Positions 1 to 11,858 of a stretch of DNA of 64,000 nt are shown here, one piece after another. The notes beneath the pieces are model-generated. The model had not been told where the DNA came from and ran no database searches. It was given only the letters and a program-made list of their open reading frames with translations. This DNA comes from Macrostomum hystrix (Eukaryota > Platyhelminthes > Macrostomidae). The stretch is taken from NCBI GenBank assembly GCA_950097015.1, contig CATNEN010000039.1, forward strand, positions 12,742,501 to 12,806,500, written 5' to 3'. Both the position numbers and the translations under genes were made by a program. The stretch's first letter is position 1; every line of letters starts with the position of its first letter.

Positions 1-374
1 ATTCAATTAAATAAATTGCGTCGGTTTTATTACAATTTACATTTTACACCAACCGCGAGACTGCATTATGCAATCATTCTCAATCTACATCTATAGATGT
101 AAAAAATGCACAACAGCATCGATTGATCGATACCTGAGCGAGCCAGCTTATACTAATTTGGTTGCAGTTTGATCTAAATTTCTCTGTTGATCTTGGCTTT
201 TTCCAAACATATCGGCCTGCAAGTACAAAATTACTAGGTGCATAATTTTTGCCTGCTCTCCCCGGCATCGAGTACTTGCAGTAAGGTAACCTTGGCCGAT
301 ACTAAAATGCCTTCGGGACGCCCTAGCTAAAACAATAGTTAATTGGCGAGGCGAAATTTGATTATCGAACCTTT

Positions 375-492
375 GCCGAATTCAGTCGGTCTCTTACTGC
401 GAAGACTCTCTTTTTTGCATGGTAAGACACCGTGCGGATCCAATTGAGCGATCTGCTGTATTTTTGACAAGCCGCACCCAGACTGCGGCTGC
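375..492 (+). ncRNA. Spliced leader (SL) RNA, unit 1
   Basis: SL RNA donates its 5' exon to pre-mRNAs by trans-splicing. The exon is about 375-421 and ends in GCATG; the donor GTAAG starts at 422. The core ACTGCGAAGACTC (395-407) resembles the Macrostomum SL as I remember it. The intron-like part holds a 7-bp stem (434-440 with 450-456, one G-U pair), an Sm-type site ATTTTTG at 460-466, and a 3' stem of 6 bp (GCCGCA 471-476 with TGCGGC 484-489). This is the standard SL RNA layout: exon, donor, stem, Sm site, stem. The exact 5' end is inferred from a short stem (CCGA/TCGG at 376-379 and 386-389). The 3' end is approximate. The exon-terminal ATG could serve as a start codon in mature mRNAs. Confidence 0.88.
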
Positions 493-680
493 CTAATAAA
501 ACTAATAAAATACAAAAGCTAGTGGTGCCTGCCGTAGAAAAGTACACAAATTTGCAAACTTGATAAAGCAATTCGCTGCATGATTACTCTTTCATTGGTT
601 GCTTGCAATTCTTATAGTTGCCAATCAAAAATATATTGTTTTCAAAGATTGACTGATTGATTTGTCCAACCAATATTACA

Positions 681-705
681 ATATACTCGACTGAATTGAG
701 TATAT
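681..705 (+). promoter_or_regulatory. 5S upstream TATA-like element in a hairpin (unit 1)
   Basis: ATATACTC (681-688) and GAGTATAT (698-705) form a perfect 8-bp inverted repeat with a 9-nt loop, ending 27 bp before the 5S start. It holds the TATA-like motif expected near -30 of Pol III 5S genes in many invertebrates. It is identical in the other units. A regulatory role is inferred from position only. Confidence 0.5.
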
Positions 706-732
706 ATGCCAGTTTGGCCGCTTCCAGCCAGT

Positions 733-852
733 GGCAACGGCCATACCACGTTGAAAACACCGGTTCTCGTCCGATCACCGAAGTTAAGCAACGTTGGGTT
801 TGGTTAGTACTTGGATGGGTGACCGCCTGGGAATACCAAATGCTGTTGTCTT
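733..852 (+). rRNA. 5S rRNA, unit 1
   Basis: Typical animal 5S rRNA: the internal control region (ACCGAAGTTAAGCAACGT, then GGTTAGTACTTGGATGGG) and GACCGCCTGGGAATACC are all present. Helix I closes between GGCAAC (733-738) and GTTGTC (845-850), which fixes the ends. Length is about 120 nt. A run of six T at 851-856 is the RNA polymerase III terminator. An AT-rich element with TATATAT lies about 30 bp upstream. Transcribed by Pol III; component of the large ribosomal subunit. Confidence 0.97.
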
Positions 853-856
853 TTTT
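851..856 (+). terminator. Pol III T-run terminator of 5S (unit 1)
   Basis: Six T residues directly follow the helix-I closing strand of the 5S rRNA. The same run follows all twelve complete 5S copies. Confidence 0.8.
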
Positions 857-1300
857 GCCTTTCTACCATGCAATTAACTAAAACCACAGACAGCACAGGT
901 CTGGCCTGGCCTAGCCGGGCCTCATTATTCAATTAAATAAATTGCGTCGGTTTTATTACAATTTACATTTTACACCAACCGCGAGACTGCATTATGCAAT
1001 CATTCTCAATCTACATCTATAGATGTAAAAAATGCACAACAGCATCGATTGATCGATACCTGAGCGAGCCAGCTTATACTAATTTGGTTGCAGTTTGATC
1101 TAAATTTCTCTGTTGATCTTGGCTTTTTCCAAACATATCGGCCTGCAAGTACAAAATTACTAGGTGCATAATTTTTGCCTGCTCTCCCCGGCATCGAGTA
1201 CTTGCAGTAAGGTAACCTTGGCCGATACTAAAATGCCTTCGGGACGCCCTAGCTAAAACAATAGTTAATTGGCGAGGCGAAATTTGATTATCGAACCTTT

Positions 1301-1418
1301 GCCGAATTCAGTCGGTCTCTTACTGCGAAGACTCTCTTTTTTGCATGGTAAGACACCGTGCGGATCCAATTGAGCGATCTGCTGTATTTTTGACAAGCCG
1401 CACCCAGACTGCGGCTGC
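1301..1418 (+). ncRNA. SL RNA, unit 2
   Basis: Same exon, ATG|GTAAG donor, Sm site and two stems as the unit 1 copy. Confidence 0.87.
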
Positions 1419-1658
1419 CTAATAAAACTAATAAAATACAAAAGCTAGTGGTGCCTGCCGTAGAAAAGTACACAAATTTGCAAACTTGATAAAGCAATTC
1501 GCTGCATGATTACTCTTTCATTGGTTGCTTGCAATTCTTATAGTTGCCAATCAAAAATATATTGTTTTCAAAGATTGACTGATTGATTTGTCCAACCAAT
1601 ATTACAATATACTCGACTGAATTGAGTATATATGCCAGTTTGGCCGCTTCCAGCCAGT

Positions 1659-1778
1659 GGCAACGGCCATACCACGTTGAAAACACCGGTTCTCGTCCGA
1701 TCACCGAAGTTAAGCAACGTTGGGTTTGGTTAGTACTTGGATGGGTGACCGCCTGGGAATACCAAATGCTGTTGTCTT
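1659..1778 (+). rRNA. 5S rRNA, unit 2
   Basis: Identical in sequence to the unit 1 5S gene; followed by the T-run terminator. Confidence 0.97.
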
Positions 1779-1829
1779 TTTTGCCTTTTCTACCATGCAA
1801 TTAACTAAAACCACAGACAGCACAGGTCT

Positions 1830-1848
1830 GGCCTGGCCTAGCCAGGCC
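1830..1848 (+). repeat. Perfect GC-rich hairpin after 5S (unit 2)
   Basis: GGCCTGGC (1830-1837) and GCCAGGCC (1841-1848) form a perfect 8-bp inverted repeat with a CTA loop. Unit 4 has the same form. The other units carry GCCGGGCC on the right arm, which leaves one weaker pair. It lies about 50 bp after the 5S gene; role unknown. Confidence 0.6.
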
Positions 1849-2227
1849 TCATTATTCAATTAAATAAATTGCGTCGGTTTTATTACAATTTACATTTTAC
1901 ACCAACCGCGAGACTGCATTATGCAATCATTCTCAATCTACATCTATAGATGTAAAAAATGCACAACAGCATCGATTGATCGATACCTGAGCGAGCCAGC
2001 TTATACTAATTTGGTTGCAGTTTGATCTAAATTTCTCTGTTGATCTTGGCTTTTTCCAAACATATCGGCCTGCAAGTACAAAATTACTAGGTGCATAATT
2101 TTTGCATGCTCTCCCCGGCATCGAGTACTTGCAGTAAGGTACCCTTGGCCGATACTAAAATGCCTTCGGGACGCCCTAGCTAAAACAATAGTTAATTGGC
2201 GAGGCGAAATTTGATTATCGAACCTTT

Positions 2228-2345
2228 GCCGAATTCAGTCGGTCTCTTACTGCGAAGACTCCCTTTTTTGCATGGTAAGACACCGTGCGGATCCGATTGA
2301 GCGATCTGCTGTATTTTTGACAAGCCGCACCCAGACTGCGGCTGC
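2228..2345 (+). ncRNA. SL RNA variant, unit 3
   Basis: As unit 1 but with a T-to-C change inside the SL exon (GACTCCC instead of GACTCTC) and an A-to-G change in the first stem loop (GGATCCGATT). All functional motifs are intact, so it would make a distinguishable leader. Unit 5 shares both changes. Confidence 0.85.
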
Positions 2346-2585
2346 CTAATAAAACTAATAAAATACAAAAGCTAGTGGTGCCTGCCGTAGAAAAGTACAC
2401 AAATTTGCAAACTTGATAAAGCAATTCGCTGCATGATTACTCTTTCATTGGTTGCTTGCAATTCTTATAGTTGCCAATCAAAAATATATTGTTTTCAAAG
2501 ATTGACTGATTGATTTGTCCAACCAATATTACAATATACTCGACTGAATTGAGTATATATGCCAGTTTGGCCGCTTCCAGCCAGT

Positions 2586-2705
2586 GGCAACGGCCATACC
2601 ACGTTGAAAACACCGGTTCTCGTCCGATCACCGAAGTTAAGCAACGTTGGGTTTGGTTAGTACTTGGATGGGTGACCGCCTGGGAATACCAAATGCTGTT
2701 GTCTT
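2586..2705 (+). rRNA. 5S rRNA, unit 3
   Basis: Complete copy identical to unit 1, with terminator. Confidence 0.97.
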
Positions 2706-3153
2706 TTTTGCCTTTCTACCATGCAATTAACTAAAACCACAGACAGCACAGGTCTGGCCTGGCCTAGCCGGGCCTCATTATTCAATTAAATAAATTGCGT
2801 CGGTTTTATTACAATTTACATTTTACACCAACTGCGAGACTGCATTATGCAATCATTCTCAATCTACATCTATAGATGTAAAAAATGCACAACAGCATCG
2901 ATTGATCGATACCTGAGCGAGCCAGCTTATACTAATTTGGTTGCAGTTTGATCTAAATTTCTCTGTTGATCTTGGCTTTTTCCAAACATATCGGCCTGCA
3001 AGTACAAAATTACTAGGTGCATAATTTTTGCATGCTCTCCCCGGCATCGAGTACTTGCAGTAAGGTACCCTTGGCCGATACTAAAATGCCTTCGGGACGC
3101 CCTAGCTAAAACAATAGTTAATTGGCGAGGCGAAATTTGATTATCGAACCTTT

Positions 3154-3271
3154 GCCGAATTCAGTCGGTCTCTTACTGCGAAGACTCTCTTTTTTGCATG
3201 GTAAGACACCGTGCGGATCCAATTGAGCGATCTGCTGTATTTTTGACAAGCCGCACCCAGACTGCGGCTGC
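3154..3271 (+). ncRNA. SL RNA, unit 4
   Basis: Complete copy matching unit 1. Confidence 0.87.
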
Positions 3272-3511
3272 CTAATAAAACTAATAAAATACAAAAGCTA
3301 GTGGTGCCTGCCGTAGAAAAGTACACAAATTTGCAAACTTGATAAAGCAATTCGCTGCATGATTACTCTTTCATTGGTTGCTTGCAATTCTTATAGTTGC
3401 CAATCAAAAATATATTGTTTTCAAAGATTGACTGATTGATTTGTCCAACCAATATTACAATATACTCGACTGAATTGAGTATATATGCCAGTTTGGCCGC
3501 TTCCAGCCAGT

Positions 3512-3631
3512 GGCAACGGCCATACCACGTTGAAAACACCGGTTCTCGTCCGATCACCGAAGTTAAGCAACGTTGGGTTTGGTTAGTACTTGGATGGGTG
3601 ACCGCCTGGGAATACCAAATGCTGTTGTCTT
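3512..3631 (+). rRNA. 5S rRNA, unit 4
   Basis: Complete copy identical to unit 1, with terminator. Confidence 0.97.
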
Positions 3632-4080
3632 TTTTGCCTTTTCTACCATGCAATTAACTAAAACCACAGACAGCACAGGTCTGGCCTGGCCTAGCCAGGC
3701 CTCATTATTCAATTAAATAAATTGCGTCGGTTTTATTACAATTTACATTTTACACCAACCGCGAGACTGCATTATGCAATCATTCTCAATCTACATCTAT
3801 AGATGTAAAAAATGCACAACAGCATCGATTGATCGATACCTGAGCGAGCCAGCTTATACTAATTTGGTTGCAGTTTGATCTAAATTTCTCTGTTGATCTT
3901 GGCTTTTTCCAAACATATCGGCCTGCAAGTACAAAATTACTAGGTGCATAATTTTTGCATGCTCTCCCCGGCATCGAGTACTTGCAGTAAGGTACCCTTG
4001 GCCGATACTAAAATGCCTTCGGGACGCCCTAGCTAAAACAATAGTTAATTGGCGAGGCGAAATTTGATTATCGAACCTTT

Positions 4081-4198
4081 GCCGAATTCAGTCGGTCTCT
4101 TACTGCGAAGACTCCCTTTTTTGCATGGTAAGACACCGTGCGGATCCGATTGAGCGATCTGCTGTATTTTTGACAAGCCGCACCCAGACTGCGGCTGC
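4081..4198 (+). ncRNA. SL RNA variant, unit 5
   Basis: Carries the same exon T-to-C and loop A-to-G changes as unit 3; motifs intact. Confidence 0.85.
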
Positions 4199-4438
4199 CT
4201 AATAAAACTAATAAAATACAAAAGCTAGTGGTGCCTGCCGTAGAAAAGTACACAAATTTGCAAACTTGATAAAGCAATTCGCTGCATGATTACTCTTTCA
4301 TTGGTTGCTTGCAATTCTTATAGTTGCCAATCAAAAATATATTGTTTTCAAAGATTGACTGATTGATTTGTCCAACCAATATTACAATATACTCGACTGA
4401 ATTGAGTATATATGCCAGTTTGGCCGCTTCCAGCCAGT

Positions 4439-4558
4439 GGCAACGGCCATACCACGTTGAAAACACCGGTTCTCGTCCGATCACCGAAGTTAAGCAACGT
4501 TGGGTTTGGTTAGTACTTGGATGGGTGACCGCCTGGGAATACCAAATGCTGTTGTCTT
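4439..4558 (+). rRNA. 5S rRNA, unit 5
   Basis: Complete copy identical to unit 1, with terminator. Confidence 0.97.
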
Positions 4559-5006
4559 TTTTGCCTTTCTACCATGCAATTAACTAAAACCACAGACAGC
4601 ACAGGTCTGGCCTGGCCTAGCCGGGCCTCATTATTCAATTAAATAAATTGCGTCGGTTTTATTACAATTTACATTTTACACCAACTGCGAGACTGCATTA
4701 TGCAATCATTCTCAATCTACATCTATAGATGTAAAAAATGCACAACAGCATCGATTGATCGATACCTGAGCGAGCCAGCTTATACTAATTTGGTTGCAGT
4801 TTGATCTAAATTTCTCTGTTGATCTTGGCTTTTTCCAAACATATCGGCCTGCAAGTACAAAATTACTAGGTGCATAATTTTTGCATGCTCTCCCCGGCAT
4901 CGAGTACTTGCAGTAAGGTACCCTTGGCCGATACTAAAATGCCTTCGGGACGCCCTAGCTAAAACAATAGTTAATTGGCGAGGCGAAATTTGATTATCGA
5001 ACCTTT

Positions 5007-5124
5007 GCCGAATTCAGTCGGTCTCTTACTGCGAAGACTCTCTTTTTTGCATGGTAAGACACCGTGCGGATCCAATTGAGCGATCTGCTGTATTTTTGAC
5101 AAGCCGCACCCAGACTGCGGCTGC
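5007..5124 (+). ncRNA. SL RNA, unit 6
   Basis: Complete copy matching unit 1. Confidence 0.87.
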
Positions 5125-5364
5125 CTAATAAAACTAATAAAATACAAAAGCTAGTGGTGCCTGCCGTAGAAAAGTACACAAATTTGCAAACTTGATAAAG
5201 CAATTCGCTGCATGATTACTCTTTCATTGGTTGCTTGCAATTCTTATAGTTGCCAATCAAAAATATATTGTTTTCAAAGATTGACTGATTGATTTGTCCA
5301 ACCAATATTACAATATACTCGACTGAATTGAGTATATATGCCAGTTTGGCCGCTTCCAGCCAGT

Positions 5365-5484
5365 GGCAACGGCCATACCACGTTGAAAACACCGGTTCTC
5401 GTCCGATCACCGAAGTTAAGCAACGTTGGGTTTGGTTAGTACTTGGATGGGTGACCGCCTGGGAATACCAAATGCTGTTGTCTT
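5365..5484 (+). rRNA. 5S rRNA, unit 6
   Basis: Complete copy identical to unit 1, with terminator. Confidence 0.97.
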
Positions 5485-5933
5485 TTTTGCCTTTTCTACC
5501 ATGCAATTAACTAAAACCACAGACAGCACAGGTCTGGCCTGGCCTAGCCGGGCCTCATTATTCAATTAAATAAATTGCGTCGGTTTTATTACAATTTACA
5601 TTTTACACCAACCGCGAGACTGCATTATGCAATCATTCTCAATCTACATCTATAGATGTAAAAAATGCACAACAGCATCGATTGATCGATACCTGAGCGA
5701 GCCAGCTTATACTAATTTGGTTGCAGTTTGATCTAAATTTCTCTGTTGATCTTGGCTTTTTCCAAACATATCGGCCTGCAAGTACAAAATTACTAGGTGC
5801 ATAATTTTTGCCTGCTCTCCCCGGCATCGAGTACTTGCAGTAAGGTAACCTTGGCCGATACTAAAATGCCTTCGGGACGCCCTAGCTAAAACAATAGTTA
5901 ATTGGCGAGGCGAAATTTGATTATCGAACCTTT

Positions 5934-6051
5934 GCCGAATTCAGTCGGTCTCTTACTGCGAAGACTCTCTTTTTTGCATGGTAAGACACCGTGCGGATCC
6001 AATTGAGCGATCTGCTGTATTTTTGACAAGCCGCACCCAGACTGCGGCTGC
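5934..6051 (+). ncRNA. SL RNA, unit 7
   Basis: Complete copy matching unit 1. Confidence 0.87.
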
Positions 6052-6291
6052 CTAATAAAACTAATAAAATACAAAAGCTAGTGGTGCCTGCCGTAGAAAA
6101 GTACACAAATTTGCAAACTTGATAAAGCAATTCGCTGCATGATTACTCTTTCATTGGTTGCTTGCAATTCTTATAGTTGCCAATCAAAAATATATTGTTT
6201 TCAAAGATTGACTGATTGATTTGTCCAACCAATATTACAATATACTCGACTGAATTGAGTATATATGCCAGTTTGGCCGCTTCCAGCCAGT

Positions 6292-6411
6292 GGCAACGGC
6301 CATACCACGTTGAAAACACCGGTTCTCGTCCGATCACCGAAGTTAAGCAACGTTGGGTTTGGTTAGTACTTGGATGGGTGACCGCCTGGGAATACCAAAT
6401 GCTGTTGTCTT
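6292..6411 (+). rRNA. 5S rRNA, unit 7
   Basis: Complete copy identical to unit 1, with terminator. Confidence 0.97.
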
Positions 6412-6860
6412 TTTTGCCTTTTCTACCATGCAATTAACTAAAACCACAGACAGCACAGGTCTGGCCTGGCCTAGCCGGGCCTCATTATTCAATTAAATAA
6501 ATTGCGTCGGTTTTATTACAATTTACATTTTACACCAACTGCGAGACTGCATTATGCAATCATTCTCAATCTACATCTATAGATGTAAAAAATGCACAAC
6601 AGCATCGATTGATCGATACCTGAGCGAGCCAGCTTATACTAATTTGGTTGCAGTTTGATCTAAATTTCTCTGTTGATCTTGGCTTTTTCCAAACATATCG
6701 GCCTGCAAGTACAAAATTACTAGGTGCATAATTTTTGCCTGCTCTCCCCGGCATCGAGTACTTGCAGTAAGGTAACCTTGGCCGATACTAAAATGCCTTC
6801 GGGACGCCCTAGCTAAAACAATAGTTAATTGGCGAGGCGAAATTTGATTATCGAACCTTT

Positions 6861-6978
6861 GCCGAATTCAGTCGGTCTCTTACTGCGAAGACTCTCTTTT
6901 TTGCATGGTAAGACACCGTGCGGATCCAATTGAGCGATCTGCTGTATTTTTGACAAGCCGCACCCAGACTGCGGCTGC
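6861..6978 (+). ncRNA. SL RNA, unit 8
   Basis: Complete copy matching unit 1. Confidence 0.87.
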
Positions 6979-7218
6979 CTAATAAAACTAATAAAATACA
7001 AAAGCTAGTGGTGCCTGCCGTAGAAAAGTACACAAATTTGCAAACTTGATAAAGCAATTCGCTGCATGATTACTCTTTCATTGGTTGCTTGCAATTCTTA
7101 TAGTTGCCAATCAAAAATATATTGTTTTCAAAGATTGACTGATTGATTTGTCCAACCAATATTACAATATACTCGACTGAATTGAGTATATATGCCAGTT
7201 TGGCCGCTTCCAGCCAGT

Positions 7219-7338
7219 GGCAACGGCCATACCACGTTGAAAACACCGGTTCTCGTCCGATCACCGAAGTTAAGCAACGTTGGGTTTGGTTAGTACTTGG
7301 ATGGGTGACCGCCTGGGAATACCAAATGCTGTTGTCTT
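7219..7338 (+). rRNA. 5S rRNA, unit 8
   Basis: Complete copy identical to unit 1, with terminator. Confidence 0.97.
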
Positions 7339-7787
7339 TTTTGCCTTTTCTACCATGCAATTAACTAAAACCACAGACAGCACAGGTCTGGCCTGGCCTA
7401 GCCGGGCCTCATTATTCAATTAAATAAATTGCGTCGGTTTTATTACAATTTACATTTTACACCAACTGCGAGACTGCATTATGCAATCATTCTCAATCTA
7501 CATCTATAGATGTAAAAAATGCACAACAGCATCGATTGATCGATACCTGAGCGAGCCAGCTTATACTAATTTGGTTGCAGTTTGATCTAAATTTCTCTGT
7601 TGATCTTGGCTTTTTCCAAACATATCGGCCTGCAAGTACAAAATTACTAGGTGCATAATTTTTGCCTGCTCTCCCCGGCATCGAGTACTTGCAGTAAGGT
7701 AACCTTGGCCGATACTAAAATGCCTTCGGGACGCCCTAGCTAAAACAATAGTTAATTGGCGAGGCGAAATTTGATTATCGAACCTTT

Positions 7788-7905
7788 GCCGAATTCAGTC
7801 GGTCTCTTACTGCGAAGACTCTCTTTTTTGCATGGTAAGACACCGTGCGGATCCAATTGAGCGATCTGCTGTATTTTTGACAAGCCGCACCCAGACTGCG
7901 GCTGC
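7788..7905 (+). ncRNA. SL RNA, unit 9
   Basis: Complete copy matching unit 1. Confidence 0.87.
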
Positions 7906-8145
7906 CTAATAAAACTAATAAAATACAAAAGCTAGTGGTGCCTGCCGTAGAAAAGTACACAAATTTGCAAACTTGATAAAGCAATTCGCTGCATGATTAC
8001 TCTTTCATTGGTTGCTTGCAATTCTTATAGTTGCCAATCAAAAATATATTGTTTTCAAAGATTGACTGATTGATTTGTCCAACCAATATTACAATATACT
8101 CGACTGAATTGAGTATATATGCCAGTTTGGCCGCTTCCAGCCAGT

Positions 8146-8265
8146 GGCAACGGCCATACCACGTTGAAAACACCGGTTCTCGTCCGATCACCGAAGTTAA
8201 GCAACGTTGGGTTTGGTTAGTACTTGGATGGGTGACCGCCTGGGAATACCAAATGCTGTTGTCTT
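8146..8265 (+). rRNA. 5S rRNA, unit 9
   Basis: Complete copy identical to unit 1, with terminator. Confidence 0.97.
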
Positions 8266-8714
8266 TTTTGCCTTTTCTACCATGCAATTAACTAAAACCA
8301 CAGACAGCACAGGTCTGGCCTGGCCTAGCCGGGCCTCATTATTCAATTAAATAAATTGCGTCGGTTTTATTACAATTTACATTTTACACCAACTGCGAGA
8401 CTGCATTATGCAATCATTCTCAATCTACATCTATAGATGTAAAAAATGCACAACAGCATCGATTGATCGATACCTGAGCGAGCCAGCTTATACTAATTTG
8501 GTTGCAGTTTGATCTAAATTTCTCTGTTGATCTTGGCTTTTTCCAAACATATCGGCCTGCAAGTACAAAATTACTAGGTGCATAATTTTTGCCTGCTCTC
8601 CCCGGCATCGAGTACTTGCAGTAAGGCAACCTTGGCCGATACTAAAATGCCTTCGGGACGCCCTAGCTAAAACAATAGTTAATTGGCGAGGCGAAATTTG
8701 ATTATCGAACCTTT

Positions 8715-8832
8715 GCCGAATTCAGTCGGTCTCTTACTGCGAAGACTCTCTTTTTTGCATGGTAAGACACCGTGCGGATCCAATTGAGCGATCTGCTGTA
8801 TTTTTGACAAGCCGCACCCAGACTGCGGCTGC
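8715..8832 (+). ncRNA. SL RNA, unit 10
   Basis: Complete copy matching unit 1; upstream spacer has GCAACC where other units have GTAACC or GTACCC. Confidence 0.87.
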
Positions 8833-9072
8833 CTAATAAAACTAATAAAATACAAAAGCTAGTGGTGCCTGCCGTAGAAAAGTACACAAATTTGCAAACT
8901 TGATAAAGCAATTCGCTGCATGATTACTCTTTCATTGGTTGCTTGCAATTCTTATAGTTGCCAATCAAAAATATATTGTTTTCAAAGATTGACTGATTGA
9001 TTTGTCCAACCAATATTACAATATACTCGACTGAATTGAGTATATATGCCAGTTTGGCCGCTTCCAGCCAGT

Positions 9073-9192
9073 GGCAACGGCCATACCACGTTGAAAACAC
9101 CGGTTCTCGTCCGATCACCGAAGTTAAGCAACGTTGGGTTTGGTTAGTACTTGGATGGGTGACCGCCTGGGAATACCAAATGCTGTTGTCTT
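9073..9192 (+). rRNA. 5S rRNA, unit 10
   Basis: Complete copy identical to unit 1, with terminator. Confidence 0.97.
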
Positions 9193-9641
9193 TTTTGCCT
9201 TTTCTACCATGCAATTAACTAAAACCACAGACAGCACAGGTCTGGCCTGGCCTAGCCGGGCCTCATTATTCAATTAAATAAATTGCGTCGGTTTTATTAC
9301 AATTTACATTTTACACCAACTGCGAGACTGCATTATGCAATCATTCTCAATCTACATCTATAGATGTAAAAAATGCACAACAGCATCGATTGATCGATAC
9401 CTGAGCGAGCCAGCTTATACTAATTTGGTTGCAGTTTGATCTAAATTTCTCTGTTGATCTTGGCTTTTTCCAAACATATCGGCCTGCAAGTACAAAATTA
9501 CTAGGTGCATAATTTTTGCATGCTCTCCCCGGCATCGAGTACTTGCAGTAAGGTACCCTTGGCCGATACTAAAATGCCTTCGGGACGCCCTAGCAAAAAC
9601 AATAGTTAATTGGCGAGGCGAAATTTGATTATCGAACCTTT

Positions 9642-9759
9642 GCCGAATTCAGTCGGTCTCTTACTGCGAAGACTCTCTTTTTTGCATGGTAAGACACCGT
9701 GCGGATCCAATTGAGCGATCTGCTGTATTTTTGACAAGCCGCACCCAGACTGCGGCTGC
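9642..9759 (+). ncRNA. SL RNA, unit 11
   Basis: Complete copy matching unit 1; the spacer before it reads TAGCAAAAAC, shared only with unit 12. Confidence 0.87.
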
Positions 9760-9999
9760 CTAATAAAACTAATAAAATACAAAAGCTAGTGGTGCCTGCC
9801 GTAGAAAAGTACACAAATTTGCAAACTTGATAAAGCAATTCGCTGCATGATTACTCTTTCATTGGTTGCTTGCAATTCTTATAGTTGCCAATCAAAAATA
9901 TATTGTTTTCAAAGATTGACTGATTGATTTGTCCAACCAATATTACAATATACTCGACTGAATTGAGTATATATGCCAGTTTGGCCGCTTCCAGCCAGT

Positions 10000-10119
10000 G
10001 GCAACGGCCATACCACGTTGAAAACACCGGTTCTCGTCCGATCACCGAAGTTAAGCAACGTTGGGTTTGGTTAGTACTTGGATGGGTGACCGCCTGGGAA
10101 TACCAAATGCTGTTGTCTT
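10000..10119 (+). rRNA. 5S rRNA, unit 11
   Basis: Complete copy identical to unit 1, with terminator. Confidence 0.97.
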
Positions 10120-10568
10120 TTTTGCCTTTTCTACCATGCAATTAACTAAAACCACAGACAGCACAGGTCTGGCCTGGCCTAGCCGGGCCTCATTATTCAA
10201 TTAAATAAATTGCGTCGGTTTTATTACAATTTACATTTTACACCAACTGCGAGACTGCATTATGCAATCATTCTCAATCTACATCTATAGATGTAAAAAA
10301 TGCACAACAGCATCGATTGATCGATACCTGAGCGAGCCAGCTTATACTAATTTGGTTGCAGTTTGATCTAAATTTCTCTGTTGATCTTGGCTTTTTCCAA
10401 ACATATCGGCCTGCAAGTACAAAATTACTAGGTGCATAATTTTTGCATGCTCTCCCCGGCATCGAGTACTTGCAGTAAGGTACCCTTGGCCGATACTAAA
10501 ATGCCTTCGGGACGCCCTAGCAAAAACAATAGTTAATTGGCGAGGCGAAATTTGATTATCGAACCTTT

Positions 10569-10686
10569 GCCGAATTCAGTCGGTCTCTTACTGCGAAGAC
10601 TCTCTTTTTTGCATGGTAAGACACCGTGCGGATCCAATTGAGCGATCTGCTGTATTTTTGACAAGCCGCACCCAGACTGCGGCTGC
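10569..10686 (+). ncRNA. SL RNA, unit 12
   Basis: Complete copy matching unit 1. Confidence 0.87.
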
Positions 10687-10926
10687 CTAATAAAACTAAT
10701 AAAATACAAAAGCTAGTGGTGCCTGCCGTAGAAAAGTACACAAATTTGCAAACTTGATAAAGCAATTCGCTGCATGATTACTCTTTCATTGGTTGCTTGC
10801 AATTCTTATAGTTGCCAATCAAAAATATATTGTTTTCAAAGATTGACTGATTGATTTGTCCAACCAATATTACAATATACTCGACTGAATTGAGTATATA
10901 TGCCAGTTTGGCCGCTTCCAGCCAGT

Positions 10927-11046
10927 GGCAACGGCCATACCACGTTGAAAACACCGGTTCTCGTCCGATCACCGAAGTTAAGCAACGTTGGGTTTGGTTA
11001 GTACTTGGATGGGTGACCGCCTGGGAATACCAAATGCTGTTGTCTT
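10927..11046 (+). rRNA. 5S rRNA, unit 12 (last complete)
   Basis: Complete copy identical to unit 1, with terminator. Last intact 5S of the array. Confidence 0.97.
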
Positions 11047-11499
11047 TTTTGCCTTTTCTACCATGCAATTAACTAAAACCACAGACAGCACAGGTCTGGC
11101 CTGGCCTAGCCGGGCCTCATTATTCAATTAAATAAATTGCGTCGGTTTTATTACAATTTACATTTTACACCAACCGCGAGACTGCATTATGCAATCATTC
11201 AGGCCAGATCTACATCTATAGATGTAAAAAATGCACAACAGCATCGATTGATCGATACCTGAGCGAGCCAGCTTATACTAATTTGGTTGCAGTTTGATCT
11301 AAATTTCTCTGTTGATCTTGGCTTTTTCCAAACATATCGGCCTGCAAGTACAAAATTACTAGGTGCATAATTTTTGCCTGCTCTCCCCGGCATCGAGTAC
11401 TTGCAGTAAGGTACCCTTGGCCGATACTAAAATGCCTTCGGGACGCCCTAGCTAAAACAATAGTTAATTGGCGAGGCGAAATTTGATTATCGAACCTTT

Positions 11500-11618
11500 G
11501 CCGAATTCAGTCGGTCTCTTACTGCGAAGACTCTCTTTTTTTGCATGGTAAGACACCGTGCGGATCCAATTGAGCGATCTGCTGTATTTTTGACAAGCCG
11601 CACCCAGACTGCGGCTGC
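11500..11618 (+). ncRNA. SL RNA, unit 13, one extra T in exon
   Basis: Edge copy. The T-run before GCATG has one more T, so the exon is about 48 nt; ATG|GTAAG, stems and Sm site are kept. The spacer before it is altered (CATTCAGGCCAGATCT at 11196-11211 instead of CATTCTCAATCT). Edge units of tandem arrays often diverge because they are homogenised less. Confidence 0.8.
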
Positions 11619-11858
11619 CTAATAAAACTAATAAAATACAAAAGCTAGTGGTGCCTGCCGTAGAAAAGTACACAAATTTGCAAACTTGATAAAGCAATTC
11701 GCTGCATGATTACTCTTTCATTGGTTGCTTGCAATTCTTATAGTTGCCAATCAAAAATATATTGTTTTCAAAGATTGACTGATTGATTTGTCCAACCAAT
11801 ATTACAATATACTCGACTGAATTGAGTATATATGCCAGTTTGGCCGCTTCCAGCCAGT

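Noticed and set aside
1-926. Other snRNA (U1, U2, U4, U5, U6) in the 5S-SL spacer
   Set aside because: Both strands were read against remembered U-RNA hallmarks; none matched beyond short words.
80-11697. Repeated open frames of 62-96 codons on both strands of the first 11.7 kb
   Set aside because: They cross 5S and SL RNA genes and recur only because the unit is tandemly repeated; no protein similarity.
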